Origin: Blastomussa wellsi
Lineage: Eukaryota > Cnidaria > Anthozoa > Scleractinia > Plerogyridae
Direction: 5' to 3'
Length of the DNA stretch: 64,000 bases
NCBI GenBank assembly: GCA_947652115.1
Contig: OX393574.1
Span: 12,980,888 to 13,044,887 of the forward strand
This document shows, one piece after another, positions 11,513-21,438 of this stretch (position 1 is the first letter of the stretch; every line of letters starts with the position of its first letter). The notes below the pieces were generated by a model that saw only the letters and a list, made by a program, of their open reading frames with translations, did no database searches and was not told the DNA's origin. Made by a program: the position numbers and the translations under genes.

Positions 11513-12390
11513 TGTAAATTTTATTGTTTTGTTTCGTCACTCTTGAAAGAGCAGTGAAGTGAACAGGCAGAATAATAAAAACCCTTTTAGATTACTCCCC
11601 TCCTACAACTATGGCAAAAACTGCAATATTGCTTTTAGTGGTCTGACTTGCGAATTTAATTAGATCTATTCAGTGGCAACTTGACTCTTCAGTGTTTGCA
11701 CCAAAAGTCGATAACTTCATTTTGTGCTCGCCATAATTTAAACACGAGGATGTTCAATATTATGCTGATTCAGTACTCAAGTTCTACCGGAATCCATGCC
11801 CACTAACTTCGATCAAAACTTTTTAGGCCTTTTAGGGTAACAAAGAAAAACCAAAATGCAGCAAGCCAATTTTAAACTTTCTATTTAAACTAAAATCCTC
11901 GTTGAATGTGGGTTGTTTATGTTTTTTTGTTTTGTTTTGACTAACTCGCTCATTTGCATCGCACCGACACGTACATTAATGTATTTTAAAATTGAAGACT
12001 TTGACAAGAGTTTCTAAAATGCAGCAGCACAAATGGCAACTATTTTTTCTGTTGTAAAAGTGGGACAGAGTAATTTCAATTTCAGTCAACTGATATAATT
12101 AATATTAGAGATAACTGACTGATACAATGCCTCAGGGAAAAATGGAATGTCGCTAGCTGGTCAAATGTCAACTGACACTGACACATTTTAACTGTCATTT
12201 CTGCGTTATACTCTATTGTTTGACAATAGGAGCCGCGAGTTTTATCTTGTTATGCTAATAATACAACTAAAGTCAAAACCACTGATAGAAAAAGCGAAAA
12301 GATTACTTCGTATATTCAACTGATAAGGGCGCACTGAAAAATTGTACTTTCATCTTTCATCAGAAAACTCGAACAAACAGTTGTTGAAGG
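11513..12390. other. 5' flank of fibrinogen-like copy 2
   Basis: AT-rich, with no supportable gene. Confidence 0.4.
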
Positions 12391-12800
12391 ATGTTGTTCC
12401 ATATTGCGTTGGAATTCTTTTTCGTCTCCGTTTCGATCACAAGGTGAGAGAATAATTACACTTTATTCAATATCAACTTTTAAATTTATCGGAGACTGTG
12501 GAATACCAGCTGATGTCACTTAAACTGGCCATTTTCGGTAGATTTTCCTTACAAAAATTGCTGACTTCAAAAATTGTAACCTTCGGCGCGAAAGTGAGTT
12601 GCTTTCAAATAATCGAGCATTTAGTCTTGACTCTCAAAACAGTCTGCAAACGAGTGAAATGTACGGACCCAGAGAAACGTTTTAAAAACTATGTTGTCTT
12701 AACCACCAGGGGATTGAATCGGCAGAGATACAGAGTGCTGGACATGGACGAAAAAGGCAATCTTTACCTTTACAAGACTGCACTGCTTTGCAAGAACGAG

Positions 12801-12805
12801 ATTAT
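12801..12805. repeat. Left target-site duplication ATTAT
   Basis: ATTAT immediately precedes the TG of the left LTR. The same five bases follow the right LTR. Removing the element and one copy restores the exon-2 frame found in copies 1 and 3. Confidence 0.95.
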
Positions 12806-13125
12806 TGTAGCGACCGCTTTTGGGTGAAGGCGGCGCGAGGACAACATGCGTTGCAAAGGTTCTGAATAGTTCATTCCACAATGACCAAAACGTCTAACAA
12901 GATCCGTGGTTCCGTTTAATGCTGGTTCACAAGATGTTAACGGACCGAAGGGACCTTCAAAGACTGTAATGGCTATTACAACATGCTTCGTGCGAAGCCT
13001 AAAACGAACTACGTCATGCGACGTTGCGAAAAACAAACTGCTCCCTCGTGGAGCTTACAAAATCTAAGATCCCGGATGTGCGTGACCGGGTCACGTGTAA
13101 ACAAAACGACTGGGAAGGCGTTACA
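12806..13125 (-). repeat. 3' LTR of BEL element (left in plus coordinates)
   Basis: 320 bp, starting TGTAGCGACC and ending GGCGTTACA in plus orientation. It appears identical to 20137-20456. It downstream-flanks the gag-pol frame. Confidence 0.95.
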
Positions 13126-13138
13126 TGGCTCCCCCATA
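13126..13138 (-). promoter_or_regulatory. Polypurine tract of BEL element
   Basis: On the minus strand TATGGGGGAGCCA abuts the TGTAACG start of the 3' LTR. This is the expected position of the plus-strand primer for reverse transcription. Confidence 0.7.
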
Positions 13139-13279
13139 CATTGCAAAATGTATGACTTAACAATAAAATAAATGTCAAAATAAACTTAGTGTTTTTAGTG
13201 TTCATGAGGGTAATTCTTTCTGCTTGCTCCCCGACGGGGTCGTACTCCGGTCTCTCTACGTTTCCTTCTGTAACTTGCA

Positions 13280-16200
13280 TCAGTCATCTCTTCCTTCCTT
13301 CGGACGATGAACGAGGATTAGCTTGTGTACGGGTCTATCCAGAAGCTTCTTATTTCCGGATTCAGTGTAGAAGAGGGAGACCTTGCGAACGAGTCCGTCA
13401 TCACTGGGGTAGACTTGGGTGACTCTGGCGAGGGGCCATTTATTCCTTGGGGAAGAATCTTCGCAAATCAGAACAATATCATCAACTTGGATGTTTGGGA
13501 CGGTCTTGTTCCACTTCTGACGCTTTTGCTGCTGCAGACAATATTCTCTTTGCCATCGGAGCCAGAATTGGTCAGCCAAGAATTGAACTCTGCGCCATCT
13601 TTTTCTGGTGTACAGATCTGGTCGAGAGAAGTTGCCAGGCGGGGGTAGAACTGCTTTTGTCTTGAGAGTGAGCAAATGATTTGGTGTAATCGGCTCAGGT
13701 GCTTGTGGGTCTGACAAGTTGTCGGTGGTCAGCGGGCGGCTGTTCACGAGGTTTTCGGCTTCAGTGAAGAGAGTACGCAATCCTTCGTCATCTAGCTGGG
13801 TTGAGTGGTCTTCAAGGAGGCCAGATAGAGAGGAGCGTACGGTTCGTATCATACGCTCCCACACACCTCCCATGTGCGAGGAACTGGGAAAATTCATCTT
13901 GAACTCGATGAAGTCGCATTCTTGTGTTAATAGAAAGTTCTTCACTGCGTCAGTGTTCACCTCTGCATTGAGCTCGTTTCTTCCTCCTATGAAGTTGCTC
14001 CCTTGATCTGATCTAAGTTGGCGCACTTTGCCTCTTCTGTTGATGAATCTTCTGAGCGCGTTGATGAATGAACTTGTTTCCATAGTGTTCAAGGTTTCAA
14101 GATGTATCGCACGAGATGAGAGGCATGTGAAGACGATGCCCCAACGTTTCAACTCTTTTCGGCCTTCTTTAATATACCACGGGCCGAAAACGTCCATACC
14201 CGTGTAGGTAAAGGGCGGGGCTTGTGACACACGCGCATCAGGAAGATTTGCCATCTTTTGGACTTGTGCATGCCCGCGTAATTTGTGGCAAATGGCACAG
14301 CTTGACAGGAGTTGGGAGACAACGGATCGACCGTTCACAATCCAATAACCGGCTTGTCTGATGGAGTTGTGGGTCATCCCATAACCTGGGTGGTGTTCTT
14401 TGCTGTGAAAGTGTCGGATGAGGAGATTCGTCACGTGACTCTTCTTTGGAATTATGACCGGATGTTTTATGTCATAATCCAATTCGGCTTTCAGGAGTCG
14501 TCCGCCAATTCTGAGGATTCCTTTGCTGTCTAAGAAGGGGTCAAGTTTGTAAAGTGAGCTTGTCTTCTTAATCGCTTCATTCCTGGTGTGAGCACTGTGG
14601 CGATCCTGGAACATACCATCTTGGTGGTTGAGACTTTGAAGGATTTGGATCTCCTTGCCGAAGTGCTCGAACTGAACTGACTTGAGAATTACTTCTTCTG
14701 CTAAGCGTAATTCATCGACTGTAAGGGGGCCGGTGATGGGCCTTGTGATAAACTGCTTATTAGGCCGTTTCTGCTCTATTATTCTCTGTAACCGCACAAT
14801 GCTCCTCTTTAGGCGAATTAGAGAAGACCAATGGCGAAAGCGTTCTGGCTCTAGAAAACTAGGAAAGCTCTCCTTCTCTTCACTCTCAGTTTCTTCATGG
14901 CTTGAAATGCAGACGGTAGACTTAGGTTTCTTGACTTCGACATCTTCTTCATGTTGTAGATCTGCAACTTGGTCTAAGCTGATCACCGGTACTTCGCTTT
15001 CCCATAGGAAATCAGGGCCATTGAACCATAGTTCATGTTCAGAAAGTTCTTTGGTGGTGGCACCTCTTGACGCGATATCAGCTGGGTTGTTCGGACTGCT
15101 GACGTGATGCCACTGCTCTGGGTTTGATCTGTCACGGATGTGTTGGACACGATTTCCGACATATGTATGGAAGCGTCTTGCGTCATTTCGGATGTACCCT
15201 AGAACGACGTAAGAGTCTGTGTAAAACACTTTCACCGGGTCACTGTAGTTAAGCTCTTGGCTGAGCATGGAGGCTACATTGGTAGCAATCACGGTGGCGG
15301 TCAGTTCGAGGCGAGGAGTTGACATAGGCTTTAGTGGCGCGACTCTAGCTTTACCCATCAGGAAGCTGACATGTACTTGGCCCGAACTGTTTACAAGACG
15401 TAGGTAGGTTACTTGGCCGAGGCCTGTGTTGCTGGCATCGGAGAAGCTGTGTAACTCAACGGCAACTGGTTCGCCGAAATCAGGTGGCTTGAGACACCTT
15501 GCTATCTTGATTGTCTCCACAAGAGGTAATTCAGCTCTCCATTTTTCCCATTGTGAACGGATGTGGGCAGGAACTGGATCATCCCAGTCGATGCCTTCGC
15601 GGCACAGTTCTTGTAGTAACTGTTTTCCGACTAAGATGACGGGTGCAATGATACCAAGCGGATCATAAACCGAACTCACAGTTGACAGAATTCCGCGACG
15701 GGTGAGAGGTTTGTCCTTGAGCTCGATTCGAAATCCAATGGTATCAGACTGGATGCACCAATAGGTACCTAAGGATCGCTGGACTGGCAAGACATCGTGA
15801 CGCAGATCGAGGTCCTTCAAGTCCTTGGAACGATCTTCAGCGGGTAAGGCTTCCAGCACGGTCTCACTGTTGCTGGCAAACTTGTGCAGGCGTAGGTTGA
15901 CTGCTGCGCACATGGCTTGTGTATTCTTGATGACACAGATTGCTTTAGCTGGTGTGGCGAACGACTTCAACCCATCATCTACGTAGAAGTCGTTCTTCAA
16001 GAAATCTGCAGCCTCATTGCCAAACTGTTCTCTGCCGGCTTCTGCTGTCGCCCTGAGACCGAAATTAGCAACTCCTGGGGAGGAAACAGCTCCAAAAAGG
16101 TGGACGTTCATGCTGTACTCTACGATTTGACTCTCTAAGTTGTTGTCCTTGAACCACAGAAATCTTAAAAGGTCTCTGTGTTCCGGGCTGACGTGAAAAC

Positions 16201-19200
16201 TATGGAACATCTGCTCAATGTCACATGTCACTGCAGTCTCTTCTTTTCGAAACCGTGAGAGCACACCAACGAGGGCATTCATCATGTCGGGGCCCTGCAG
16301 TAGATGTTTGTTGAGAGACTCATTCTGGAAGATGGCGCTGCAGTCGAAAACTATACGAATTTGATCTGGTTTCTTGGGGTGATAAATGTCAAAATGAGGC
16401 AAGTACCACACCTTTCCTGCAGCGGTCTTCAGTTGATCTGGTGGCACGAGACTGGCGTGGTTCTTGTCAAACATTTTCTTCATGAACTCAGTATACTGCT
16501 TCAATACTTTGTCATTCTTGTGGAGTTTTCTCTTTATGCCTAGTAGCCTGTTCAGACATTGTTCACGGTTGTTCGGCAGACTCAAGTTGTCCGTCTTTAG
16601 TGGTAATGGCATTTCCCAGTTGCCCAGTTCATTTGCGTGGATGCCTGTCGCAAGAAGGTCATTGAAACGTCTGTCCTCGACAGACTCAGTGTTCTCGGTG
16701 CCTCGGATGGTTCGGCTATGATGCAGTTCACTGTAATCCAATTGCATCATGTCTCTTATCTGTTGGGGTGTAGTGACATCCTTAGATTGATGTTTGGAAG
16801 CGAAAGAGACTACGGCTTCTTCTCTGGAACTGTTGCTCGTTGGAACGTTGAAGAGGTTGTGAGAATCTTCTCGTTGTACGGTGATGCGGTTAACTGTTGC
16901 ACAAGCCGTACTGTCTTGTTGGTTGTCTAGACAAACTGGACCAATGATTGTCCAACCAAACTTGTACTCTTCAGCCCATGGCTCATTGTCTCTGCCGTAT
17001 ATAACGTGTAACGGCTGAAAGGCAGATGGCATGTTACGACCGATTAACAATCCTATCTCTACTCCGGGATGGTAGTGGATGTGGTGGGCGATCTCTTTAA
17101 GGTGTGGCCAGAGTTGGGCAATGTCAGGCGTGGCGATGTCCTGATGGCTAGCTGGAATTTTCTCTTGTGAGTAGGCAAACGGAATCTTAATAGAATTGTG
17201 TCGACTGTCTGTGTCCTTGATGTGCAATCCGTTTACTTTCTGAGTACGAACAGTGTTCACGCCTGCAATCGTACTGACATCGAGGTTAACTTCCTGGCCT
17301 TTGACCTGCAACTGGTCGAGAAGGGTGTCTGTGATGAAGACATCTGTTGACTGGTCGTCCAGAACTGCATAGGTCGGCACCTTTGCTGAAGGGTTGTCTT
17401 GATGGAAGACTTCGACGAGAACTATTCGAGCGCATGAACGAGCAGAATGACTTTGATTGCAGACTCTTGAGCAAGCAGACCTGGCTTCACTGGCATTAAT
17501 AACTTTGTGCCTGGATGGGTCATGCAGTACAGTGGCGTGTTTCTGTCGGCAAACCTTGCAATCTAGCCTGTCTTGTTTGCAGTCTTTGGCAACATGTTTG
17601 TTGGAATTAACACACTTGAGACAGACTTTGTTTTTCATTAGGAAATCTCTGCGCTCTTCGTATCCTAATTTCTGAAACTGTTCACAATCGTTCATGCTAT
17701 GGGACTTCATCTTGTGATAGAAGCAATATGTGTTAGCTGTAGTAGCTTTGGTAGTGTCCGGTTGCTGAGCATGGGTTGAAAGCACATTGGAGGCTTCACT
17801 CGGTTCTTCGTGATTGGCATTTGTCTCGCCATTGTTACTAGGAGGTGAAGTGGAGGTCAGATTAACAGCTGGATGACGCAGGCGGGGTTGGCGGTTCAAA
17901 GGTTTGAAACGGTCAGACTGTGATGTACCACTTGAACCTGAGGCTTGAACAATTTGGGGTATGTTGACACGCTCAGCGTGGTAACGCACTTCTTGAGCAA
18001 AGTCTGCAAATGAAGGGAATGTGTCCTTGCCTTCTTTCTTCTGAAGTTTCAGCACTTTATCAGACCATTTGGGTTTGAACCACGATGGCAGCTTTTCGAC
18101 AAGACTTTGAATCTGTGACGGGTAATTAAGTACTTGGAGACTCGGAATGTGTTCACTTGCAATCTTCACTTGTTGAAGAAAGTCACTGAATTCTTCAAAG
18201 GCTGCTGCGTCGTTCGGTCCCACCTTTGGCCAGGTTGTTAGTTTCTTCTGAAAACTGGTACTGATTATCGCTGGGTGGCCAAAACGTTCCTTAAGGATAG
18301 TGCGGGCTTGTTGATACGCACCTTCAGGGTTCTGCACTAAGTACTGAAGCTGCTCTACCACTTTCTTGGCCTTGCCATCCAAATACTGGTACAAGAAGTG
18401 TAGTTTCTGTTGGGCTGTCACTGGTGCTGAATCAATCAGACTATCAAAGGAACTCTCCCACAGGAAGAATTTAGTCTTGTCAGTCTCATCACCCTTAAAA
18501 ACATCTGGTGTGGCTTGAGGAAGGCGTTGAAGCTGACTGATCTTGGCTAAGGTGTCAGTTAGTTGCACTGAATAATCTTGAGGTGCAGGGGAGAAGCCTA
18601 TATATGGCGATGGTACAAACGCTGGAGAATTTCCGCAAAATCCTCTTGGAGGTGTAAGTCCAATTTGGGACATAGTACACGTAGGCAATGTGTAAATAGG
18701 AGGAGTTTGTCCTCTTAAGCTGAAGGTGGTTGCGGTTGTAGAGTGTAAGATTCGATCGGTTGATCCTCGAGGGTCTTGATTCAAAGATACAGGTGCAACG
18801 TTAGATGGTGTAGACGATGACGTCACTGTCACTTTAGTCACTGGTGTTGATCCAGTGCCAAAGGGTGTTGAAGCTGGTGTATCTGCTGTAGATGATGGTG
18901 TCACAGTCACTTTAGATACTGGTGTTGTTCCAGTACTAAAGGGTGTCCAAGCTGGTGTATCTGCTGTAGATGATGGTGTCACAGTCACTTTAGATACTGG
19001 TGTTGTTCCAGTACTAGAGGGTGTCCAGGCTGGTGTATCTGGTGTAGATGATGGTGTCACAGTCACTTTAGATACTGGTGTTGTTCCAGTACTAGAGGGT
19101 GTCCAGGCTGGTGTATCTGCTGTAGATGTATGTTCGTCAGTATTATTAGCGGCAAGATAGGTGGAAATTGGATCATGGGTTTCAGTTGGCAGTGCAGGCG

Positions 19201-20044
19201 ACTGCAGACAGCTTTCTTCTTGCATTGCTTTTTGGTAGACTTGCTCTTGTGCAATGACTTCTCCAAGTTCCTTTTGTATTTTCAACTGTTCCAACTTCTG
19301 TTCTTGTTCGGCAATAACTGCTGAAAACTTCAACGTTTCTTCTAGGGCTGCTCTCTTAGCTCGAAATTCAAGCAGGGTCTCCTTGCAAGAACTTCTACTA
19401 GATCCCGACCTTTTTGAGGCACGTGAACGGTGAGATATTTGAGATCTGATAGAGGTTGCATCATCTTGTAATTTGTCAATTTCATTCACGGCTGTATCAT
19501 GAACTGCTTTCCATGTGTCGAGCAGATAGGTTTGTTTACTTGTGGCCTGATGAGTTTCATCTGGATCATCTGTTAGCTCTATCCATTGGTCAAAACTTTG
19601 TAAGACAATGTCTAACTCCTTGATCAAAGCTGAAATATCTTCCTTAATTTCCTTTGGATCTTTACCGAAGAGGATTTGCTCTTTAAAAGTGTCTAATTTA
19701 GAGCGAAACTGACGCTCGTTAGCTATCGCAGCACTTCTCTTCAAGCCACAATTGTATTCTCGCCCTTTGGCCGTAAGGGTCCTGGGCCTAGTGTTACTCG
19801 AATTGTCAACAATGTCTGCATTACTAATCGATGAAATTTCCACTATTTTTGGACGTAAAGACACCTTATGCAAAATAACAGATGAACTAACCTCAGTCTC
19901 TGTTGATTCGACGATTTCTTTATGTGCTGGACTTGAGGTGTGTTTTTTCGCGCTTCTCTCGATCAGAAATTCTTCTGGTTTCGACAAGAAGGTTAGCCCA
20001 AGTCCGGTATCTTCGTGTTTATCGTCGAATTGTCCTGAATCCAT
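13280..20044 (-). CDS. BEL/Pao Gag-Pol polyprotein (2,254 aa, intact)
   Basis: One open frame from ATG at 20044 to a stop at 13280. Approximate order by residue: a charged, Gln/Glu-rich Gag N-terminus (1-300); four 26-residue Thr/Pro repeats (305-408); a DUF1759-like Gag region (525-680); zinc-binding clusters with CxxC and HxxxC spacing (about 780-870); a retropepsin-like region with LDDQST near 896; reverse transcriptase with YVDD near 1352; RNase H with FSDAS near 1536; an integrase HH-CC zinc module with CAICHKLRG near 1920; a DDE core with GMDVFGP near 1950 and later SDQGSNF and GVWERM; and a C-terminal DUF5641-like tail. This is the standard BEL/Pao order. The frame has no stops, so the copy could be mobile. 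LDDQST in place of the more usual D-S/T-G is a family variant, not necessarily a defect. Confidence 0.96.
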   Translation of the reverse strand: MDSGQFDDKHEDTGLGLTFLSKPEEFLIERSAKKHTSSPAHKEIVESTETEVSSSVILHKVSLRPKIVEISSISNADIVDNSSNTRPRTLTAKGREYNCGLKRSAAIANERQFRSKLDTFKEQILFGKDPKEIKEDISALIKELDIVLQSFDQWIELTDDPDETHQATSKQTYLLDTWKAVHDTAVNEIDKLQDDATSIRSQISHRSRASKRSGSSRSSCKETLLEFRAKRAALEETLKFSAVIAEQEQKLEQLKIQKELGEVIAQEQVYQKAMQEESCLQSPALPTETHDPISTYLAANNTDEHTSTADTPAWTPSSTGTTPVSKVTVTPSSTPDTPAWTPSSTGTTPVSKVTVTPSSTADTPAWTPFSTGTTPVSKVTVTPSSTADTPASTPFGTGSTPVTKVTVTSSSTPSNVAPVSLNQDPRGSTDRILHSTTATTFSLRGQTPPIYTLPTCTMSQIGLTPPRGFCGNSPAFVPSPYIGFSPAPQDYSVQLTDTLAKISQLQRLPQATPDVFKGDETDKTKFFLWESSFDSLIDSAPVTAQQKLHFLYQYLDGKAKKVVEQLQYLVQNPEGAYQQARTILKERFGHPAIISTSFQKKLTTWPKVGPNDAAAFEEFSDFLQQVKIASEHIPSLQVLNYPSQIQSLVEKLPSWFKPKWSDKVLKLQKKEGKDTFPSFADFAQEVRYHAERVNIPQIVQASGSSGTSQSDRFKPLNRQPRLRHPAVNLTSTSPPSNNGETNANHEEPSEASNVLSTHAQQPDTTKATTANTYCFYHKMKSHSMNDCEQFQKLGYEERRDFLMKNKVCLKCVNSNKHVAKDCKQDRLDCKVCRQKHATVLHDPSRHKVINASEARSACSRVCNQSHSARSCARIVLVEVFHQDNPSAKVPTYAVLDDQSTDVFITDTLLDQLQVKGQEVNLDVSTIAGVNTVRTQKVNGLHIKDTDSRHNSIKIPFAYSQEKIPASHQDIATPDIAQLWPHLKEIAHHIHYHPGVEIGLLIGRNMPSAFQPLHVIYGRDNEPWAEEYKFGWTIIGPVCLDNQQDSTACATVNRITVQREDSHNLFNVPTSNSSREEAVVSFASKHQSKDVTTPQQIRDMMQLDYSELHHSRTIRGTENTESVEDRRFNDLLATGIHANELGNWEMPLPLKTDNLSLPNNREQCLNRLLGIKRKLHKNDKVLKQYTEFMKKMFDKNHASLVPPDQLKTAAGKVWYLPHFDIYHPKKPDQIRIVFDCSAIFQNESLNKHLLQGPDMMNALVGVLSRFRKEETAVTCDIEQMFHSFHVSPEHRDLLRFLWFKDNNLESQIVEYSMNVHLFGAVSSPGVANFGLRATAEAGREQFGNEAADFLKNDFYVDDGLKSFATPAKAICVIKNTQAMCAAVNLRLHKFASNSETVLEALPAEDRSKDLKDLDLRHDVLPVQRSLGTYWCIQSDTIGFRIELKDKPLTRRGILSTVSSVYDPLGIIAPVILVGKQLLQELCREGIDWDDPVPAHIRSQWEKWRAELPLVETIKIARCLKPPDFGEPVAVELHSFSDASNTGLGQVTYLRLVNSSGQVHVSFLMGKARVAPLKPMSTPRLELTATVIATNVASMLSQELNYSDPVKVFYTDSYVVLGYIRNDARRFHTYVGNRVQHIRDRSNPEQWHHVSSPNNPADIASRGATTKELSEHELWFNGPDFLWESEVPVISLDQVADLQHEEDVEVKKPKSTVCISSHEETESEEKESFPSFLEPERFRHWSSLIRLKRSIVRLQRIIEQKRPNKQFITRPITGPLTVDELRLAEEVILKSVQFEHFGKEIQILQSLNHQDGMFQDRHSAHTRNEAIKKTSSLYKLDPFLDSKGILRIGGRLLKAELDYDIKHPVIIPKKSHVTNLLIRHFHSKEHHPGYGMTHNSIRQAGYWIVNGRSVVSQLLSSCAICHKLRGHAQVQKMANLPDARVSQAPPFTYTGMDVFGPWYIKEGRKELKRWGIVFTCLSSRAIHLETLNTMETSSFINALRRFINRRGKVRQLRSDQGSNFIGGRNELNAEVNTDAVKNFLLTQECDFIEFKMNFPSSSHMGGVWERMIRTVRSSLSGLLEDHSTQLDDEGLRTLFTEAENLVNSRPLTTDNLSDPQAPEPITPNHLLTLKTKAVLPPPGNFSRPDLYTRKRWRRVQFLADQFWLRWQREYCLQQQKRQKWNKTVPNIQVDDIVLICEDSSPRNKWPLARVTQVYPSDDGLVRKVSLFYTESGNKKLLDRPVHKLILVHRPKEGRDD
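18820..19127 (-). repeat. In-frame 78-bp tandem repeat in BEL Gag
   Basis: About four copies of a 78-bp unit encode 26-residue Thr/Ser/Pro repeats around DTPAWTPSSTGTTPVSKVT. The unit is a multiple of three, so copy number can vary without breaking Gag. Its position corresponds to residues 305-408 of the polyprotein. Confidence 0.9.
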
Positions 20045-20047
20045 GGT

Positions 20048-20136
20048 AAAGTTCCTTGACGTAAATACAAGTCTCCAGAGTTCCTTAGATTAAACAGAAG
20101 TCTTTAAAGTTCCTTGAGGTAATACGAGTCTTTGAC
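20048..20136 (-). repeat. Three imperfect ~30-bp repeats in BEL leader
   Basis: Between the 5' LTR and the ATG, plus-strand units starting AAAGTTCCTTGACG (20048), AGAGTTCCTTAGAT (20077) and AAAGTTCCTTGAGG (20106) each end in AAGTCT or GAGTCT. The innermost unit covers the position where the tRNA primer-binding site is expected. I could not assign a primer tRNA. Confidence 0.75.
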
Positions 20137-20456
20137 TGTAGCGACCGCTTTTGGGTGAAGGCGGCGCGAGGACAACATGCGTTGCAAAGGTTCTGAATAG
20201 TTCATTCCACAATGACCAAAACGTCTAACAAGATCCGTGGTTCCGTTTAATGCTGGTTCACAAGATGTTAACGGACCGAAGGGACCTTCAAAGACTGTAA
20301 TGGCTATTACAACATGCTTCGTGCGAAGCCTAAAACGAACTACGTCATGCGACGTTGCGAAAAACAAACTGCTCCCTCGTGGAGCTTACAAAATCTAAGA
20401 TCCCGGATGTGCGTGACCGGGTCACGTGTAAACAAAACGACTGGGAAGGCGTTACA
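20137..20456 (-). repeat. 5' LTR of BEL element (right in plus coordinates)
   Basis: 320 bp, matching 12806-13125 base for base by eye. It would hold the promoter driving gag-pol on the minus strand. Confidence 0.95.
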
Positions 20457-20461
20457 ATTAT
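20457..20461. repeat. Right target-site duplication ATTAT
   Basis: Directly follows the CA of the right LTR and is followed by CAAGCGACTGG, the continuation of host exon 2. Confidence 0.95.
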
Positions 20462-21438
20462 CAAGCGACTGGCCAATGGGTCATACCAACTGGCAGAACC
20501 CAGAACCATCGGTAATTCGTTTATTTAATTTTTGAAACGTTCTTGGGAAATTTTAATCTGAAACAGTGATGTCCAGTGGAAAAGTTTCCTATTTTATCTA
20601 AAAGTTTTTTTTTTGCGTCTGAGGTTTTTCAAGAGGGTTTTCTATCTGCCGAGCTTTACGATCAGAACTTAACTTCGAGATGTTACCAGTCCTTCAAAAA
20701 TATTGAAATACGGAACTGGAGTTGTTTACGATGACTAGATCATGAAGACCTATCCAGATTAAAGAATCACGGCTTCTTAATTTCCTTTTCTTGTTGTTCT
20801 ACTCACAGAACTGAGCAAGGCGTCCCCTCCTTTGAATTGCAACGACCTGAAACAGAAAGCGCCATCACTCGTTTCGGGCGTCTATTGGATAGACCCAGAT
20901 GGTGGTTCCCACGGTAACGCATTCCAGTCCTACTGCGACCAACAAACAGACGGAGGGGGCTGGACATTAGTTTATAGTTACACCTTTACGGCATATTCCA
21001 GTTTCTGGACCGGCTCCAATGCTGTCACTCCGCGTCCAACCTGGACGGCAAACAAAGCAAACACTCGGGTGTCTACAACAGTTCCACTGAGTGAGACGCA
21101 GTACGAGGCCATGAACTTTGCTTTGTGGCGCACCATTGGCAAGGAGTTCCTGATCAAGAGCAACATCAACAACTGGATCGCATGCAAGGAAGGCACTGGT
21201 AGCTTGGTGCTAGAGAAGACGGGGTCAATCACTTGTAAACTTGTTAAACAGGTTTCTAAGCAGTGTGCTAATGTAATTCCTCAGTTTTTCTGGACCGGGC
21301 CTCCGTGCTAGTGGAACCTACTATTACTTTGATGGCAATACAGGTACGCATTCTCCCACCCATGATCCATGTGGAACAAACCGTCCAAATCAGTTGAAAG
21401 GTGTGGCTAATCCACACGGGAATATCTTTATTCGTTGA

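Larger units (their letters stand above)
12806..20456 (-). mobile_element. Full-length BEL/Pao LTR retrotransposon
   Basis: A 7,651-bp element with two 320-bp LTRs (12806-13125 and 20137-20456), TG...CA termini, a 5-bp target duplication, one intact 2,254-codon gag-pol frame, and a purine-rich tract beside the 3' LTR. It lies antisense to the host gene, inside its second coding exon. I compared the LTRs by eye and saw no difference, so the insertion is very young and may be polymorphic in the population. Confidence 0.97.
12391..21438 (+). pseudogene. Secreted fibrinogen-related gene, copy 2, broken by a BEL insertion and a frameshift
   Basis: Exon 1 (12391-12443) encodes a signal peptide MLFHIALEFFFVSVSIT with a phase-2 donor. 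Exon 2 starts at 12710 (RGLNRQRYRVLDMDEKG) and is cut after 12805 by the BEL element. It resumes at 20457/20462, after one copy of the ATTAT duplication, to a donor near 20514. Exon 3 starts at 20809 (phase 1) and carries the SGVYWIDPDGGS and DGGGWT blocks. The frame hits TAG at 21309-21311, but a shifted frame from about 21310 (SGTYYYFDG) runs to the family's normal NPHGNIFIR end and TGA at 21436-21438. That indicates a one-base gain or two-base loss just upstream. Two independent lesions make this a pseudogene in this haplotype. Without them it would match copies 1 and 3. Confidence 0.85.
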
